This document shows, one piece after another, positions 1 to 8,540 of a stretch of 64,000 nucleotides of DNA. Source of the stretch: Pyrinomonadaceae bacterium (lineage in GTDB: Bacteria > Acidobacteriota > Blastocatellia > Pyrinomonadales > Pyrinomonadaceae); contig JAJQRF010000002.1 in assembly GCA_021228405.1 (NCBI GenBank), forward strand, positions 496,001 to 560,000, in the 5' to 3' direction. Numbering within the stretch: position 1 is the first letter of the stretch; every line of letters starts with the position of its first letter. The notes under the pieces were generated by a model, which was not told where the DNA came from, searched no databases, and saw nothing but the letters and a program-made list of their open reading frames with translations. The position numbers and the translations under genes are program-made.

Positions 1-2216
1 GGGAAAACTTCCTTCGGCTTGTCCTTCATAAACGGAATCATAAACGCGTTGAAATATGGAAGCGCGCCGTGTCCGCCCGTCATTCCTGCGCCGAGAGATT
101 CTTTCCGCTCGGGATTGCCCATCCAAACTCCGGTCGTATAGGTCGGCGTGTAGCCGATAAACCAAACGTCCGTATGATCGTTCACGGTTCCGGTTTTCCC
201 CGCGATCTGACTACCGCCGCCGCTGGCACCTGCCGCCGTCCCGCCGCCGCTCGTAACGGCGCGCATCATTTCAACCATTGTCAGCGCGGCATATTCGCTC
301 GTTACTTTTGAAGAAGTTCCCTGCCATTCTTCCAACAATGTTCCGTCGCGGCTGTAAACCTTACGAATCAAATGCGGCTGAACGCGGATGCCTTTATTCG
401 GGAACGACGAATAAGCCGAGGTCATTTCCAGCAAAGACGCTTCCGACGCGCCGAGTGCCGACGGCAGGCTCGGAGCCATCGGATTCGTGATTCCGAAACG
501 GCGAACCATTTGCGCCCCGGCTTGGATTCCGACCTGATCGAGCAGATGAACTGCCGCAATGTTGTAGGATTTCGCGAGAGCCGTTTTCATCGGCACGTTG
601 CCGTGACTCAGGCTTCCGTCATAGTTATGCGGAGTCCAACCGCCGCGTTTGATCGGCGCACCGCTGACGGTCGATTCGGGTGTCATCCCGTCTTCGACTG
701 CCGCCGTGTAAATAAAAGGCTTGTAGCACGATCCCGTCTGCCGCAGACCTTGCGTGACGTTGTTGAATTTATTCGTGTGATAATCGTAACCGCCGACCAT
801 CGAAACGACCTCGCCTGTTTTGGCATTGATCGTGACCATCGCGGCTTGCACGCCGGGAACCTGTGCCAGCGTGACATCCAGAGTTTTTTTGTCGTTATCG
901 ACTTTATCGACCTGAAATTCGGCGAGCAACCCGGGTTTGAACTCGGAAGCGGGTTTCTTGCCGCTTCTGCCCATATTTTTTGCCGTCACGGTCGCCGTGT
1001 ATTTGCCGAAACGAACTTCTGCCGTGTCGCTTCCGGCATTTACGTTCATTATCAAACCTTTGATATATTCGCCCTGTTCATATTCGTCGCCATACCAGTC
1101 GGCGTGTTTGAATGATTTCAGTTTCCCGTCAATGTCTTTGCGGTCGGTCAAAGGCTGATTGTTTTCATCGACCAGAATATCCTGATAATCCGAACGCCAC
1201 GCTTTGCCTCGGTCATAGTTTCGCAAGCCTTCACGCACTACTTTCGTCGCCAGCTTCTGGGCTTCGACATTGATCGTCGTGTAAACCTTCAAACCGCCTT
1301 GCGCAACACGGGTCGTATATTTCTCTTCGAGATACTTGCGGACTTCTTCGACCGGATAATCCCAAGCCGTCGATTTCGGAAGCGATTGATAATATGCCGT
1401 ATCGGCAAGTTTGATCTCGGTATTTTTCGCTCTTTCGGCTTCGGCTTCGGTGATATAGCCGTATTTAGCCATCTGGTCGAGCACGATATTGCGCCGCGTT
1501 TTCGCCTTTTCACGATTGCGCGTCGGCGAATATTCGGGCGATTTCGGAATTGCCGCAAGCAGAGCCGCTTCTTCCAGATTCAATTCCTTGAGCGATTTGC
1601 CGAAATACGTCCGCGCCCCTGCTTCAAAACCGTAAGCTCCCGCGCCGAGAAAGACGTAATTCATATACATCTCAAGAATCTGGCGTTTTGTGTAGAGTCT
1701 TTCGATCTGCAAGGCGACCGCCCATTCATTGACTTTGCGCGTAATCGTTTGATCCCGGTAAAGAAACAGGTTTTTGGCAAGCTGTTGCGTAATCGTCGAA
1801 GCACCTTCCATTCTGCCGCTCGTGATGTTTCGGAAAGCCGCGCCCGCGATACGATACGGGTCAACCCCGATATGATCGTAAAAGCGGTAATCTTCGATTG
1901 CGAGAAGCGCGTTTTCGACATTTTTCGGAATATCCTGTTCCTTGATCGGGATACGTTTTTCAATTGCGAATTCGGCTAGGATAGTTTCGCCATCGTCCGC
2001 ATAAATGGTCGTAACCTGCGGCGGACGATAAGTTGCCAGTGCGGAAACCTCAACCGAATAACGCGAATTATTCAGATAGTAAGAAGCCAGAACGCCCGTC
2101 AGACCGCCAGCCGCCAAAGCCAAAATAAGTCCTGCAAAAAGCCAAATTACCTTTTTGAATCCGCCTTTTTTCGGTTCGACGGATTCAACTTCTTTAATAC
2201 TCATTTCCTTCGCCAT
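1..2216 (-). CDS. mrcA: Penicillin-binding protein 1A (class A PBP), C-terminus cut by window edge
   Basis: Bifunctional peptidoglycan synthase: a glycosyltransferase (GT51) polymerises lipid II and a transpeptidase cross-links the stem peptides, at the outer face of the inner membrane. The start ATG at 2216 has a GGAG site about 10 bases upstream. A cytoplasmic tail and one membrane segment (about residues 22-45) come first, then the GT51 domain with the catalytic EDYRFYDH region. The transpeptidase shows SCYK (the SxxK nucleophile motif, near residue 496), SYN, and KTGTVND (near residue 674). The frame stays open to base 1, so only the extreme C-terminus is missing. It follows rodA by 20 bases and closes the mre/rod operon, so it probably serves side-wall growth. 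The family call is firm; the 1A subtype and the symbol are by similarity only. Confidence 0.93.
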   Translation of the reverse strand, partial: MAKEMSIKEVESVEPKKGGFKKVIWLFAGLILALAAGGLTGVLASYYLNNSRYSVEVSALATYRPPQVTTIYADDGETILAEFAIEKRIPIKEQDIPKNVENALLAIEDYRFYDHIGVDPYRIAGAAFRNITSGRMEGASTITQQLAKNLFLYRDQTITRKVNEWAVALQIERLYTKRQILEMYMNYVFLGAGAYGFEAGARTYFGKSLKELNLEEAALLAAIPKSPEYSPTRNREKAKTRRNIVLDQMAKYGYITEAEAERAKNTEIKLADTAYYQSLPKSTAWDYPVEEVRKYLEEKYTTRVAQGGLKVYTTINVEAQKLATKVVREGLRNYDRGKAWRSDYQDILVDENNQPLTDRKDIDGKLKSFKHADWYGDEYEQGEYIKGLIMNVNAGSDTAEVRFGKYTATVTAKNMGRSGKKPASEFKPGLLAEFQVDKVDNDKKTLDVTLAQVPGVQAAMVTINAKTGEVVSMVGGYDYHTNKFNNVTQGLRQTGSCYKPFIYTAAVEDGMTPESTVSGAPIKRGGWTPHNYDGSLSHGNVPMKTALAKSYNIAAVHLLDQVGIQAGAQMVRRFGITNPMAPSLPSALGASEASLLEMTSAYSSFPNKGIRVQPHLIRKVYSRDGTLLEEWQGTSSKVTSEYAALTMVEMMRAVTSGGGTAAGASGGGSQIAGKTGTVNDHTDVWFIGYTPTYTTGVWMGNPERKESLGAGMTGGHGALPYFNAFMIPFMKDKPKEVF

Positions 2217-2236
2217 ATTTTCCAAAATCTCCTTTT

Positions 2237-3358
2237 TTAATTGACGAAACGGCGCATTTTGATGCTAACCGCAAAACCGATTGCGATAAATGTCGCCAAA
2301 ACTGCCGAAAGTCCGGCACTCATCAACGGGAGCGGAACGCCGATGACGGGCAAAAAGCCCAAAACCATCCCGACGTTCATAAAAATCTGAAACGACATTC
2401 CGCCGACGATTGCCATAATAACGAGCATTCCGGCGCGATCGTTCGAGTCACGCGCACCTGCCACAAGTCGAGATAAAAGCAAAGCGTAAGCTAACAGCAA
2501 TGAAATACAGCCGATAAATCCCGTGTTTTCCGCCGTCACCGCAAAAATGAAATCGGTTTGCGGTTCGGGCAAAAACTTGAGTTTTGCCTGCGATGTTTCC
2601 GTATCGCCCTTGATTCCCGTCAGACCGCCTTTGCCGACCGTAATCATCGATTGAACGGTGTGATAGCCGTAACCTCGCGGATCGGCGTTTTCCGGGTCTA
2701 AAATAACGTTGATGCGTTCGAGTTGATATTTTTTGATCTTGCCTGTCTGCACGCCGACCCAGAAAGCCGCCGGAACCAGAATCAAACCTGCCAGGATCGT
2801 GATGACCACGTATCTCACCTTGATTCCTGACAGGAACAGCACAACTGCCAGGATCGGGAAATACGTCATCGCTTGCCCCGCATCTGGTTCTAGCATAATC
2901 AAACCGACCGGAGCCGCCAGAATCGCAACGCCGATGAGAAACTCTTTCAGCGTTAGATTCCCGCCTTTCTTTGCGCCGAAATACTTGGCAAGCATCAAGA
3001 TCATCGGGATTTTAACGAACTCCGACGGCTGAAACTGTCCGATGACCGGAAGGCGCAACCAAGCCGTTTGCCCGTTGACCTTTACGCCGAGTCCGGGAAC
3101 TAAGACAAGCAATAAAAGAAATAAGCCGAAACCGTAAAATATCGGCGCGGCATCGATGATGCGGCGGTAATCGCTGAACGCAACGACTAGAAAAGCCACT
3201 AATGCAATGCCCAGACCGAGAATCTGTTTCGACCAGTAATTCATATCCGGCTGTGCGTTGTAAATCTGCCAAACACCGAAACAGACGATGGAAACGGCGA
3301 TAAAAGCCGTCAGCCAGTCAAAATCTCTTAAATCGCGCTTTTCCAATATTGCTGCCAT
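2237..3358 (-). CDS. rodA: Rod-shape peptidoglycan polymerase RodA
   Basis: SEDS-family glycosyltransferase that polymerises lipid II into glycan strands together with the class B PBP encoded just upstream. The 373-residue protein is almost entirely hydrophobic, with about ten membrane segments, the usual RodA length. Family signatures visible are the GYGYHTVQSMITVGKGGLTG loop, where the catalytic aspartate region of SEDS proteins lies, the QTDFIFAVTAENTGFIG segment, and the C-terminal GVPLPLMSAG motif. It starts with ATG at 3358. Position between mrdA and PBP1A, in the mreBCD-mrdA-rodA order common in bacteria, favours RodA over the division paralogue FtsW. Confidence 0.95.
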   Translation of the reverse strand: MAAILEKRDLRDFDWLTAFIAVSIVCFGVWQIYNAQPDMNYWSKQILGLGIALVAFLVVAFSDYRRIIDAAPIFYGFGLFLLLLVLVPGLGVKVNGQTAWLRLPVIGQFQPSEFVKIPMILMLAKYFGAKKGGNLTLKEFLIGVAILAAPVGLIMLEPDAGQAMTYFPILAVVLFLSGIKVRYVVITILAGLILVPAAFWVGVQTGKIKKYQLERINVILDPENADPRGYGYHTVQSMITVGKGGLTGIKGDTETSQAKLKFLPEPQTDFIFAVTAENTGFIGCISLLLAYALLLSRLVAGARDSNDRAGMLVIMAIVGGMSFQIFMNVGMVLGFLPVIGVPLPLMSAGLSAVLATFIAIGFAVSIKMRRFVN

Positions 3359-3421
3359 AATTTTAAGTAGATAGTAGCAAGCAGATAGTAGTTTTCTTGA
3401 AAATCTGCTTATAAATTCTCA
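3359..3421. repeat. Slippage-type palindrome between mrdA and rodA
   Basis: The gap holds short slipped repeats of the kind AGTAGATAGTAGCAAGCAGA and an inverted pair, AAGCAGAT / ATCTGCTT, able to form a hairpin. It is one member of a set of structurally similar, sequence-diverse elements in this window (others near 5312-5394, 6884-6967, 17775-17819, 18361-18440, 33349-33421, 36853-36943, 49596-49642 and 50763-50852). Function is unknown. Confidence 0.45.
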
Positions 3422-5311
3422 CTATTTCTTCGCGGTTTCCTCGACTACAGGAAGAACGCCGCCGTTACGTTTTGCCAAATAGGCTTCGTAAACTCCTTTT
3501 ACGGCAGGAGCCGCGTGGCTTCCGCCGAAACCTGAATTTTCGATCAGCGCGATAACCGCAATTTCCGGCTTGTAGGCAGGCGCAAAACTGACGAACCACG
3601 CGTGGTCTTTCGCTCCGCCCGAATTGAGCGATGAGTTTTGCGCAGTTCCGGTTTTTCCGGCGATCTCAAATCCCGGGATGCGAATCGATCCTGCCGTTCC
3701 GCCGCCGTTGACCACGCCCCACATTCCTTTCACCATTACTTCTTCCTGTTCGGCTGTCATCGGGATTATTTTCGGTTCGGGATGCTGAAAACCGAATCCG
3801 AGCCTTTCGGGAATAAAAGAACTGTCATTCGGATCGCCGATCGAGCCGATGGATTTGAATTCTTTCAGAAAATGCGGAACATACATCTTTCCTTTGACTC
3901 CGATACTTGAAATCGCACGAAGCATCGAGATCGGCGTTACGACAACCGTATCCTGCCCGATCGAAGCGTAAACCGTGCGAATGTCGCTCCATTTTCCTTC
4001 GCGCTTTTCGATGATCGGTTTCCAGCTTTTCGGTGTCTGACTGACTTTTTCATTCGGCAGATCGACACCTGTTTGTTTGTCGTAATCGAACATTTCGATC
4101 ATTTCGATCAAACCTTCGATCTTCATTTTCAGCGCAAGGCGATAATAATAACCGTCGCACGATTTCGTAATTGCGTAGGAAAGCGGCGGTGAACCGTGGC
4201 TTCCCATACAGCGCGTAAATTTGTTGCCGATCGTGATTCCGCCGCCGCAGGCAACGTTTGAGTCTTTAACGGTAATCACGCCTTGCTGTAAGGCTCCGAC
4301 GGATTCGGGAATCTTCCACGTCGAGCCGGGCGGATAACGCCCCTGAATCGCACGGTTGTATAGCGGACGCGATTCGTCCTGCCAATATGCGGCAATTTGT
4401 CTGCGTCCTTCGGGCTTCGTACTGCTTTGCACGAAAATGTTCGGATCGAACGAAGGTAGTGAAGCCATTGCCAAAATTTCACCGTTGTTCGGATCGGTCG
4501 AAATGATCGTTCCGCGTTTTGTCACGGATTTGGCAAGCTGTTCCTCAGCCGCGTTCTGCAGGTCGAGGTCGATGGTCGTGGTCAAATCCTGTCCGGCTTG
4601 CGGCGGAACGACTTCGATCTCGTCCTGCACCCGACCACGGCTGTCAACGATAACTTTTCTGTAACCCGGTCGTCCGCGCAAAAATTCGTCGTAATATTGT
4701 TCCAATCCGCCTTTGCCGATGATGTCGCCCGGACGAAAGCCTTTCGCTCTATATTCTTCGCTTTCAAGCTGTTTCGGGCTGATCTCGCCGACATAGCCCA
4801 AAACGTGCGCCAAAATCGTGCCGAGCGGATAAATTCTCTGCGGTTGAAGCTCGATGCGGAGTTCGGGATATTCGAGCGTGTGCGATTCGACCCACGCGAT
4901 GTCCTGAATCGTCGCATTTTCCTTCAGGACCATCGTTTCAAATTCGGGTTGTTTTTTGATGAAATTCAGACGTTCGACGACGAACTGCGGTTCAAGATTC
5001 AAACCGCGCGCATAATCTTCGATGCGGTCGTTGACGTTGATTTTCTTGATCGGTTCGTTTGAAAGCGTGACGTTGTAGGTCGAGCGCGAATCGACCAGAA
5101 TTTTCCCGTTGCGGTCAAAGATCGCACCGCGCGGCGCAGGAATCGGAATTAAACGAATTCGCTGATTTTCGGCTCGTTCGCTGTAATAACTGCCTCTCAT
5201 CACCTGCAAATAATAAAGCCGCACACCGAGAATCGTCAGAAAAATAAACGCTAAAACGTGAATCGTTCCGATTCTGATGCCGAGATTTTGCGAATAATCG
5301 TTTAATTTCAT
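3422..5311 (-). CDS. mrdA: Penicillin-binding protein 2 (class B transpeptidase, MrdA)
   Basis: Elongasome transpeptidase that cross-links peptidoglycan made by RodA. It has one N-terminal membrane anchor (about residues 15-35) and a PBP dimerisation domain. The transpeptidase domain carries PPGSTWK (SxxK, near residue 329), SCD in the SxN position, and KTGTAQNSS near residue 552. At 629 residues it matches the usual PBP2 length. ATG at 5311 lies 63 bases before rodA, on the same strand, in the conserved mreCD-mrdA-rodA order. The third-position asparagine of SxN is replaced by Asp (KSCDGYYY), which is common in PBP2 proteins. Confidence 0.95.
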   Translation of the reverse strand: MKLNDYSQNLGIRIGTIHVLAFIFLTILGVRLYYLQVMRGSYYSERAENQRIRLIPIPAPRGAIFDRNGKILVDSRSTYNVTLSNEPIKKINVNDRIEDYARGLNLEPQFVVERLNFIKKQPEFETMVLKENATIQDIAWVESHTLEYPELRIELQPQRIYPLGTILAHVLGYVGEISPKQLESEEYRAKGFRPGDIIGKGGLEQYYDEFLRGRPGYRKVIVDSRGRVQDEIEVVPPQAGQDLTTTIDLDLQNAAEEQLAKSVTKRGTIISTDPNNGEILAMASLPSFDPNIFVQSSTKPEGRRQIAAYWQDESRPLYNRAIQGRYPPGSTWKIPESVGALQQGVITVKDSNVACGGGITIGNKFTRCMGSHGSPPLSYAITKSCDGYYYRLALKMKIEGLIEMIEMFDYDKQTGVDLPNEKVSQTPKSWKPIIEKREGKWSDIRTVYASIGQDTVVVTPISMLRAISSIGVKGKMYVPHFLKEFKSIGSIGDPNDSSFIPERLGFGFQHPEPKIIPMTAEQEEVMVKGMWGVVNGGGTAGSIRIPGFEIAGKTGTAQNSSLNSGGAKDHAWFVSFAPAYKPEIAVIALIENSGFGGSHAAPAVKGVYEAYLAKRNGGVLPVVEETAKK

Positions 5312-5394
5312 TTTTATTAGTAACGAGTAATGAACGGAAAGTTGCGAGTAAGAGGCTTTCTTTTTACTCCTTACCCGTCACCCTCCACTAAATT
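5312..5394. repeat. Slippage-type repeat between mreD and mrdA
   Basis: This gap is built of degenerate copies of GAGTAA-like words (AGTAACGAGTAATGAACGG, then TTGCGAGTAAG) with a roughly complementary right half (CTTTTTACTCCTTACCCGTC). The layout is a loose inverted repeat, like the other intergenic elements of this window. No coding or promoter signal is clear. Confidence 0.4.
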
Positions 5395-5946
5395 TCAGGT
5401 TCTTTTACCCAAACGAATCGGATTGCGGCGGCGCGTTTGTCTGCGCGACGGAAACATTTCGCGGCGGCGACTTTTAATTTTTTCCGAGAAAATGTTTTCC
5501 AGAAGCAGATAAATTGCGGTTCCGGCAATGGTCGTGCCGATCAGTGTGTATGCGATCGTTACAAAAACCTGTGCAAAAGGTTCTTGTCCCAACAGCCGGT
5601 GCATTCCGTAATAAACCAAATCATCAAGTAAACAAGCACCCGCTATGACGGGAATTCTGAGCAAAAGGTTGTCCAAATAGACGCGGCGGGCGATCTCGGA
5701 AACAACGTAAGCGATCAGAGTTTTCGAGAAACCGTTCGCTCCCAAAAGACCGCCGCTCAAAGCATCGACGGCAATTCCGGCAATGGTTCCGAAAATGATC
5801 GCGCGGATCGCATTTCTCTGCAAAGCCGCGTAAACAACGATGATGAGAGGAAAATCGATATACGCTAACGGCTCCGCCACGTTTCTTAGCGTCCATTGCA
5901 GTAAAACTGCGATTATGAGTGCGACTGTGATCTTTACTTGTTCCAT
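5395..5946 (-). CDS. mreD: Rod-shape determining protein MreD
   Basis: Integral membrane component of the elongasome, linking MreC to the peptidoglycan synthases. The protein has 183 residues with about five or six predicted membrane helices and a short very basic C-terminal tail rich in Arg, Lys and Ser. Length and hydropathy match MreD, a family with little sequence conservation, so the call rests mainly on location directly after mreC (27 bases from its stop) and before mrdA. ATG at 5946. Confidence 0.88.
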   Translation of the reverse strand: MEQVKITVALIIAVLLQWTLRNVAEPLAYIDFPLIIVVYAALQRNAIRAIIFGTIAGIAVDALSGGLLGANGFSKTLIAYVVSEIARRVYLDNLLLRIPVIAGACLLDDLVYYGMHRLLGQEPFAQVFVTIAYTLIGTTIAGTAIYLLLENIFSEKIKSRRREMFPSRRQTRRRNPIRLGKRT

Positions 5947-5973
5947 CTGACTTGCCGAAAAATCAACGGCTGA

Positions 5974-6879
5974 TTAATTCTTTCCGCCTTCTTTGTTCAT
6001 CGCATTCGGCAAAGCTTTTTCAAATTCGGGACGCGGCGGCGGTTCATACATTAACACGCCGACCTCCTGCATCGAATTCAGTTTTCCGCTCGGAACAATA
6101 AAAATCTGATGCGGAACGGTTGCCGAACCCGAACGAACTTCGACAACTTCGCCGATCTTTAATCCGGGCGGATAAATTCCGTCCTGTCCGGTCGTAAAAA
6201 TGGCATCGCCGGGTTTTACTTCGACCGAACCGGGAACGTATTTCATTTCGAGAATTTCTTTTTTGCTGGTTCCCGTAATTACGCCGAGCGCGTTTGAACT
6301 GCCGATTTCACCGATCACCCCGCCGAGTTTCGATTTGTTGTAGGTAATCAGATCGACCTGCGCGGTCAAAGGACTTACCGCCGTTACGCGTCCGACCAAT
6401 CCGCCGTCCGTCACGATCGGCATATTCAATTTTACGCCGTCCAGACTTCCGCGATTGATAATCGAAGAATCGAACCAGACGGACGGGTCGCGCCCGATGA
6501 TGCGCGCCGTCAAAACTTTATACTGGCTTTTTTCCTTGAGATCGAGCAGTCCTTTCAAACGCTCGTTTTCCGCCGTCAGTTCTTCTTTCTGCTTGATCTG
6601 AACTTCGAGTTCCTGAACGCGTTGTTTGAGAATGTCGTTTTCGCTTTGCGCCGAACGCAAATTCGAGATCGAAGTTAAATATCCGGTCACGGCAGAACTG
6701 ATCGTCGTCACGGGAGATTGGACAAAATCCGCCCCGACCTGCGACCAGACACGAATTATCCTTTGCCCGGAATTGATTTCCCGCGCATCGAAAGCCATCA
6801 GGATAAAATTGCCCAAAAGCAGGACAATCATCACCCACGGAGTGATTCGCCAAACTTCTTTTTGACTTCTTTCAGCCAT
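5974..6879 (-). CDS. mreC: Rod-shape determining protein MreC
   Basis: Bitopic membrane protein whose periplasmic part stimulates PBP2-RodA. One membrane segment lies near residues 13-32, a coiled coil follows at about 60-110 (repeated Lys/Glu/Leu heptads), then the beta-rich MreC core with the typical VGRVTAVSPLTAQV and TTGQDGIYPPGLKIG stretches. I choose ATG at 6879 (MAERSQKEVW). A TTG nine bases earlier at 6888 is in frame but lies inside the palindrome that fills the mreB-mreC gap. It is the second gene of the operon. Confidence 0.94.
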   Translation of the reverse strand: MAERSQKEVWRITPWVMIVLLLGNFILMAFDAREINSGQRIIRVWSQVGADFVQSPVTTISSAVTGYLTSISNLRSAQSENDILKQRVQELEVQIKQKEELTAENERLKGLLDLKEKSQYKVLTARIIGRDPSVWFDSSIINRGSLDGVKLNMPIVTDGGLVGRVTAVSPLTAQVDLITYNKSKLGGVIGEIGSSNALGVITGTSKKEILEMKYVPGSVEVKPGDAIFTTGQDGIYPPGLKIGEVVEVRSGSATVPHQIFIVPSGKLNSMQEVGVLMYEPPPRPEFEKALPNAMNKEGGKN

Positions 6880-6883
6880 TTCG

Positions 6884-6967
6884 ATCAATTACGAATTACG
6901 AATTATCAATTACGAATTATAAAACTTCTAAATTTTCGTAATTCGTAATTTTTAATTCGTAATTGAT
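6884..6967. repeat. Palindrome of slipped AATTACG units between mreB and mreC
   Basis: Perfect 15-base arms (ATCAATTACGAATTA at 6884-6898, its complement at 6953-6967) enclose further copies of AATTACG/CGTAATT. It fills the gap exactly, from the mreB stop to the mreC start. As RNA it would form a long AU-rich hairpin inside the mre message. It is one of the best formed members of the slippage-palindrome set. Confidence 0.75.
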
Positions 6968-8014
6968 TTAACTTCCTGTCATCAAAGAGTTATCCCATTT
7001 AACACGCTTCAAGAGTTCGATGTCGGAAAGCATTTTGCCGGTTCCGAGCACTACCGAAGAAAGCGGATCGTCGGCGATAACGACGGGCAAGCCCGTTTCG
7101 ATCATCAAACGTTTATCGAGATTTTTCAGAAGGGCACCGCCGCCGGTCAACACGATTCCGCGCTCGACAATATCGGCGGAAAGCTCGGGCGGTGTGCGTT
7201 CGAGGGCAACGCGAACTGCGTTGATAATGGTAGAAACCGAGTCGGAAAGAGCCTCGCGGATTTCTTCATCGGTAATAGTAATGGTTTTAGGAATTCCTTC
7301 GATCAGATTTCGTCCGCGAACGTCCATCGAAAGCGGTTCTTCGAGCGGAAACGCCGAACCGAGTGCGATTTTGATCGCTTCGGCGGTGCGTTCGCCGATG
7401 AGCAGATTGTATTTTCGTTTAATATATTGCGTTAAAGCTTCGTCCATTTCGTTTCCGGCGACGCGCACAGCACGCGAATAAACGATGCCCGAAAGCGAAA
7501 TAACAGCGATGTCCGTCGTTCCGCCGCCGATGTCCACGACCATATTTCCGTGCGGTTCGGTGATCGGTAAACCCGCGCCGATCGCCGCCGCCATCGCTTC
7601 TTCGACGAGATAAACTTCGCTCGCTTTCGCACGGTAAGCCGAATCTTCGACGGCGCGGCGTTCGACCTGCGTGATTTCCGAAGGAATTCCGATCACGACG
7701 CGCGGGCGCACCCACGATTTTCCGTTGTGCGCTTTGCGGATGAAATGCTGAAGCATTTTTTCCGTAACTTCAAAATTAGCGATCACGCCGTCTTTCATCG
7801 GACGAATCGCGACGATATTCCCCGGCGTTCTGCCGAGCATTTCCTTCGCGTCGCGCCCGACGGCTTCGACCTGGTTAGTAACTTTATTGATAGCAACGAT
7901 TGAAGGCTCGGAAACGACGATGCCGCGACCTTTCGCGTAAACGAGCGTATTTGCCGTGCCGAGGTCAATCGCCAAATCACTCGAAAACAAACTGAATAAA
8001 GACTTAAATGCCAT
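6968..8014 (-). CDS. mreB: Rod-shape determining protein MreB (bacterial actin)
   Basis: Actin-like ATPase forming membrane-bound filaments that steer side-wall peptidoglycan synthesis. At 348 residues it has the normal MreB length. The nucleotide-binding motifs are clear: [10 protein letters not shown] (phosphate 1), [13 protein letters not shown] (phosphate 2) and [11 protein letters not shown] (adenosine motif). The ATG at 8014 is the first gene of the minus-strand operon, so its promoter should lie in 8015-8250. No convincing -35/-10 pair could be fixed there. A small 6-bp hairpin (8081-8099) lies in the presumed leader. Confidence 0.97.
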   Translation of the reverse strand: MAFKSLFSLFSSDLAIDLGTANTLVYAKGRGIVVSEPSIVAINKVTNQVEAVGRDAKEMLGRTPGNIVAIRPMKDGVIANFEVTEKMLQHFIRKAHNGKSWVRPRVVIGIPSEITQVERRAVEDSAYRAKASEVYLVEEAMAAAIGAGLPITEPHGNMVVDIGGGTTDIAVISLSGIVYSRAVRVAGNEMDEALTQYIKRKYNLLIGERTAEAIKIALGSAFPLEEPLSMDVRGRNLIEGIPKTITITDEEIREALSDSVSTIINAVRVALERTPPELSADIVERGIVLTGGGALLKNLDKRLMIETGLPVVIADDPLSSVVLGTGKMLSDIELLKRVKWDNSLMTGS

Positions 8015-8259
8015 TTTATATTAAATTTCCGTATTAAAGATGATTGTAAAATTATTATAATTGCAAAGGAAGAGTTCCGCTCTCTAAAACCGCTAGAGAT
8101 TTGGTATAAAGAGAAGACTTTCGCCCCAAACATTAACTTATAAGCATACACCTATTTCGCCTTATATTTCCAATTGTTACAGGACATTTTTGTAATTTTT
8201 TTGGAAATTAAAGCTATTGCGTATTTGGAGCAGGTCAATCGTTGTTATGCCACAATAAA
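8015..8259. other. mreB upstream region
   Basis: AT-rich gap between mreB and the lon-like remnant. It contains a 6-bp inverted repeat, TCTCTA / TAGAGA, at 8081-8099 and several AT-rich stretches that could be -10 sites on the minus strand (for example near 8060-8020), none with a good -35. No credible gene is seen here. Confidence 0.5.
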
Positions 8260-8283
8260 AAAGACAGTCAAAAGACTGTCTTT
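8255..8283 (-). terminator. Rho-independent terminator after the lon-like remnant
   Basis: Perfect 10-bp stem AAAGACAGTC / GACTGTCTTT with a 4-base loop. On the minus strand it is followed by a run of six T. It lies just past the stop of the lon-like fragment, as expected for the terminator of that former gene, and would also shield mreB. Confidence 0.85.
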
Positions 8284-8304
8284 AAAGCATAAAATCGGTC
8301 AAAA

Positions 8305-8461
8305 TTACTTTTCCTTCGCTATTAAAGGCTCATTTAGGTCGCTGTGATGCGTGTCCGAATGAAGCATATAATTTTCGTTTTGCGGCATACTCGGATTGGT
8401 TTCGAGTGCGGCTTTCAAAACGTCGCTGATATATTTTGCGACAATGATTTTGGCAAAATCT
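8305..8461 (-). pseudogene. Remnant of a second lon 3' end
   Basis: Reading the minus strand gives an open frame ending in TAA at 8305 whose product runs IIVAKYISDVLKAALET, then NENY and LIAKEK at the end. The genuine Lon C-terminus (13833-13990) reads AKYISDVLKAALEI, NENY, LIAKDQ. Thirty-two bases are identical between the two copies (8408-8439 and 13936-13967), in the same orientation. The flanks have diverged, so this is either an old duplication or the 3' end of a related lon allele. Nothing upstream of about 8461 resembles lon. Together with the true lon it brackets the accessory block 8470-13780. Confidence 0.8.
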
Positions 8462-8479
8462 TGAATTATCTTGTAATAT
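8450..8479 (+). promoter_or_regulatory. Possible sigma-70 promoter of the STAND-like gene
   Basis: TTGGCA at 8450-8455 and TAATAT at 8474-8479, spaced by 18 bases, precede the ATG at 8541. The -35 hexamer lies in the edge of the lon-like remnant. This is pattern matching only. Confidence 0.35.
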
Positions 8480-8540
8480 GAAATACACGAGATAGCCCTA
8501 TCAAAGTCAACTACTTAGCTTATTGATTTTCAAAACATCT

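Noticed and set aside
372-1115. A 247-codon plus-strand open frame over the PBP1A gene
   Set aside because: It is the complementary strand of a conserved PBP domain with low-complexity Arg/Phe-rich translation, a by-product of codon bias. The same holds for other long antisense frames such as 13972-14510, 29008-29718, 32357-32980 and 45264-46043.
8305-8461. A functional short gene on the minus strand
   Set aside because: The frame is open but aligns only to the last 50 residues of Lon and has no start or ribosome site, so it is treated as a remnant.
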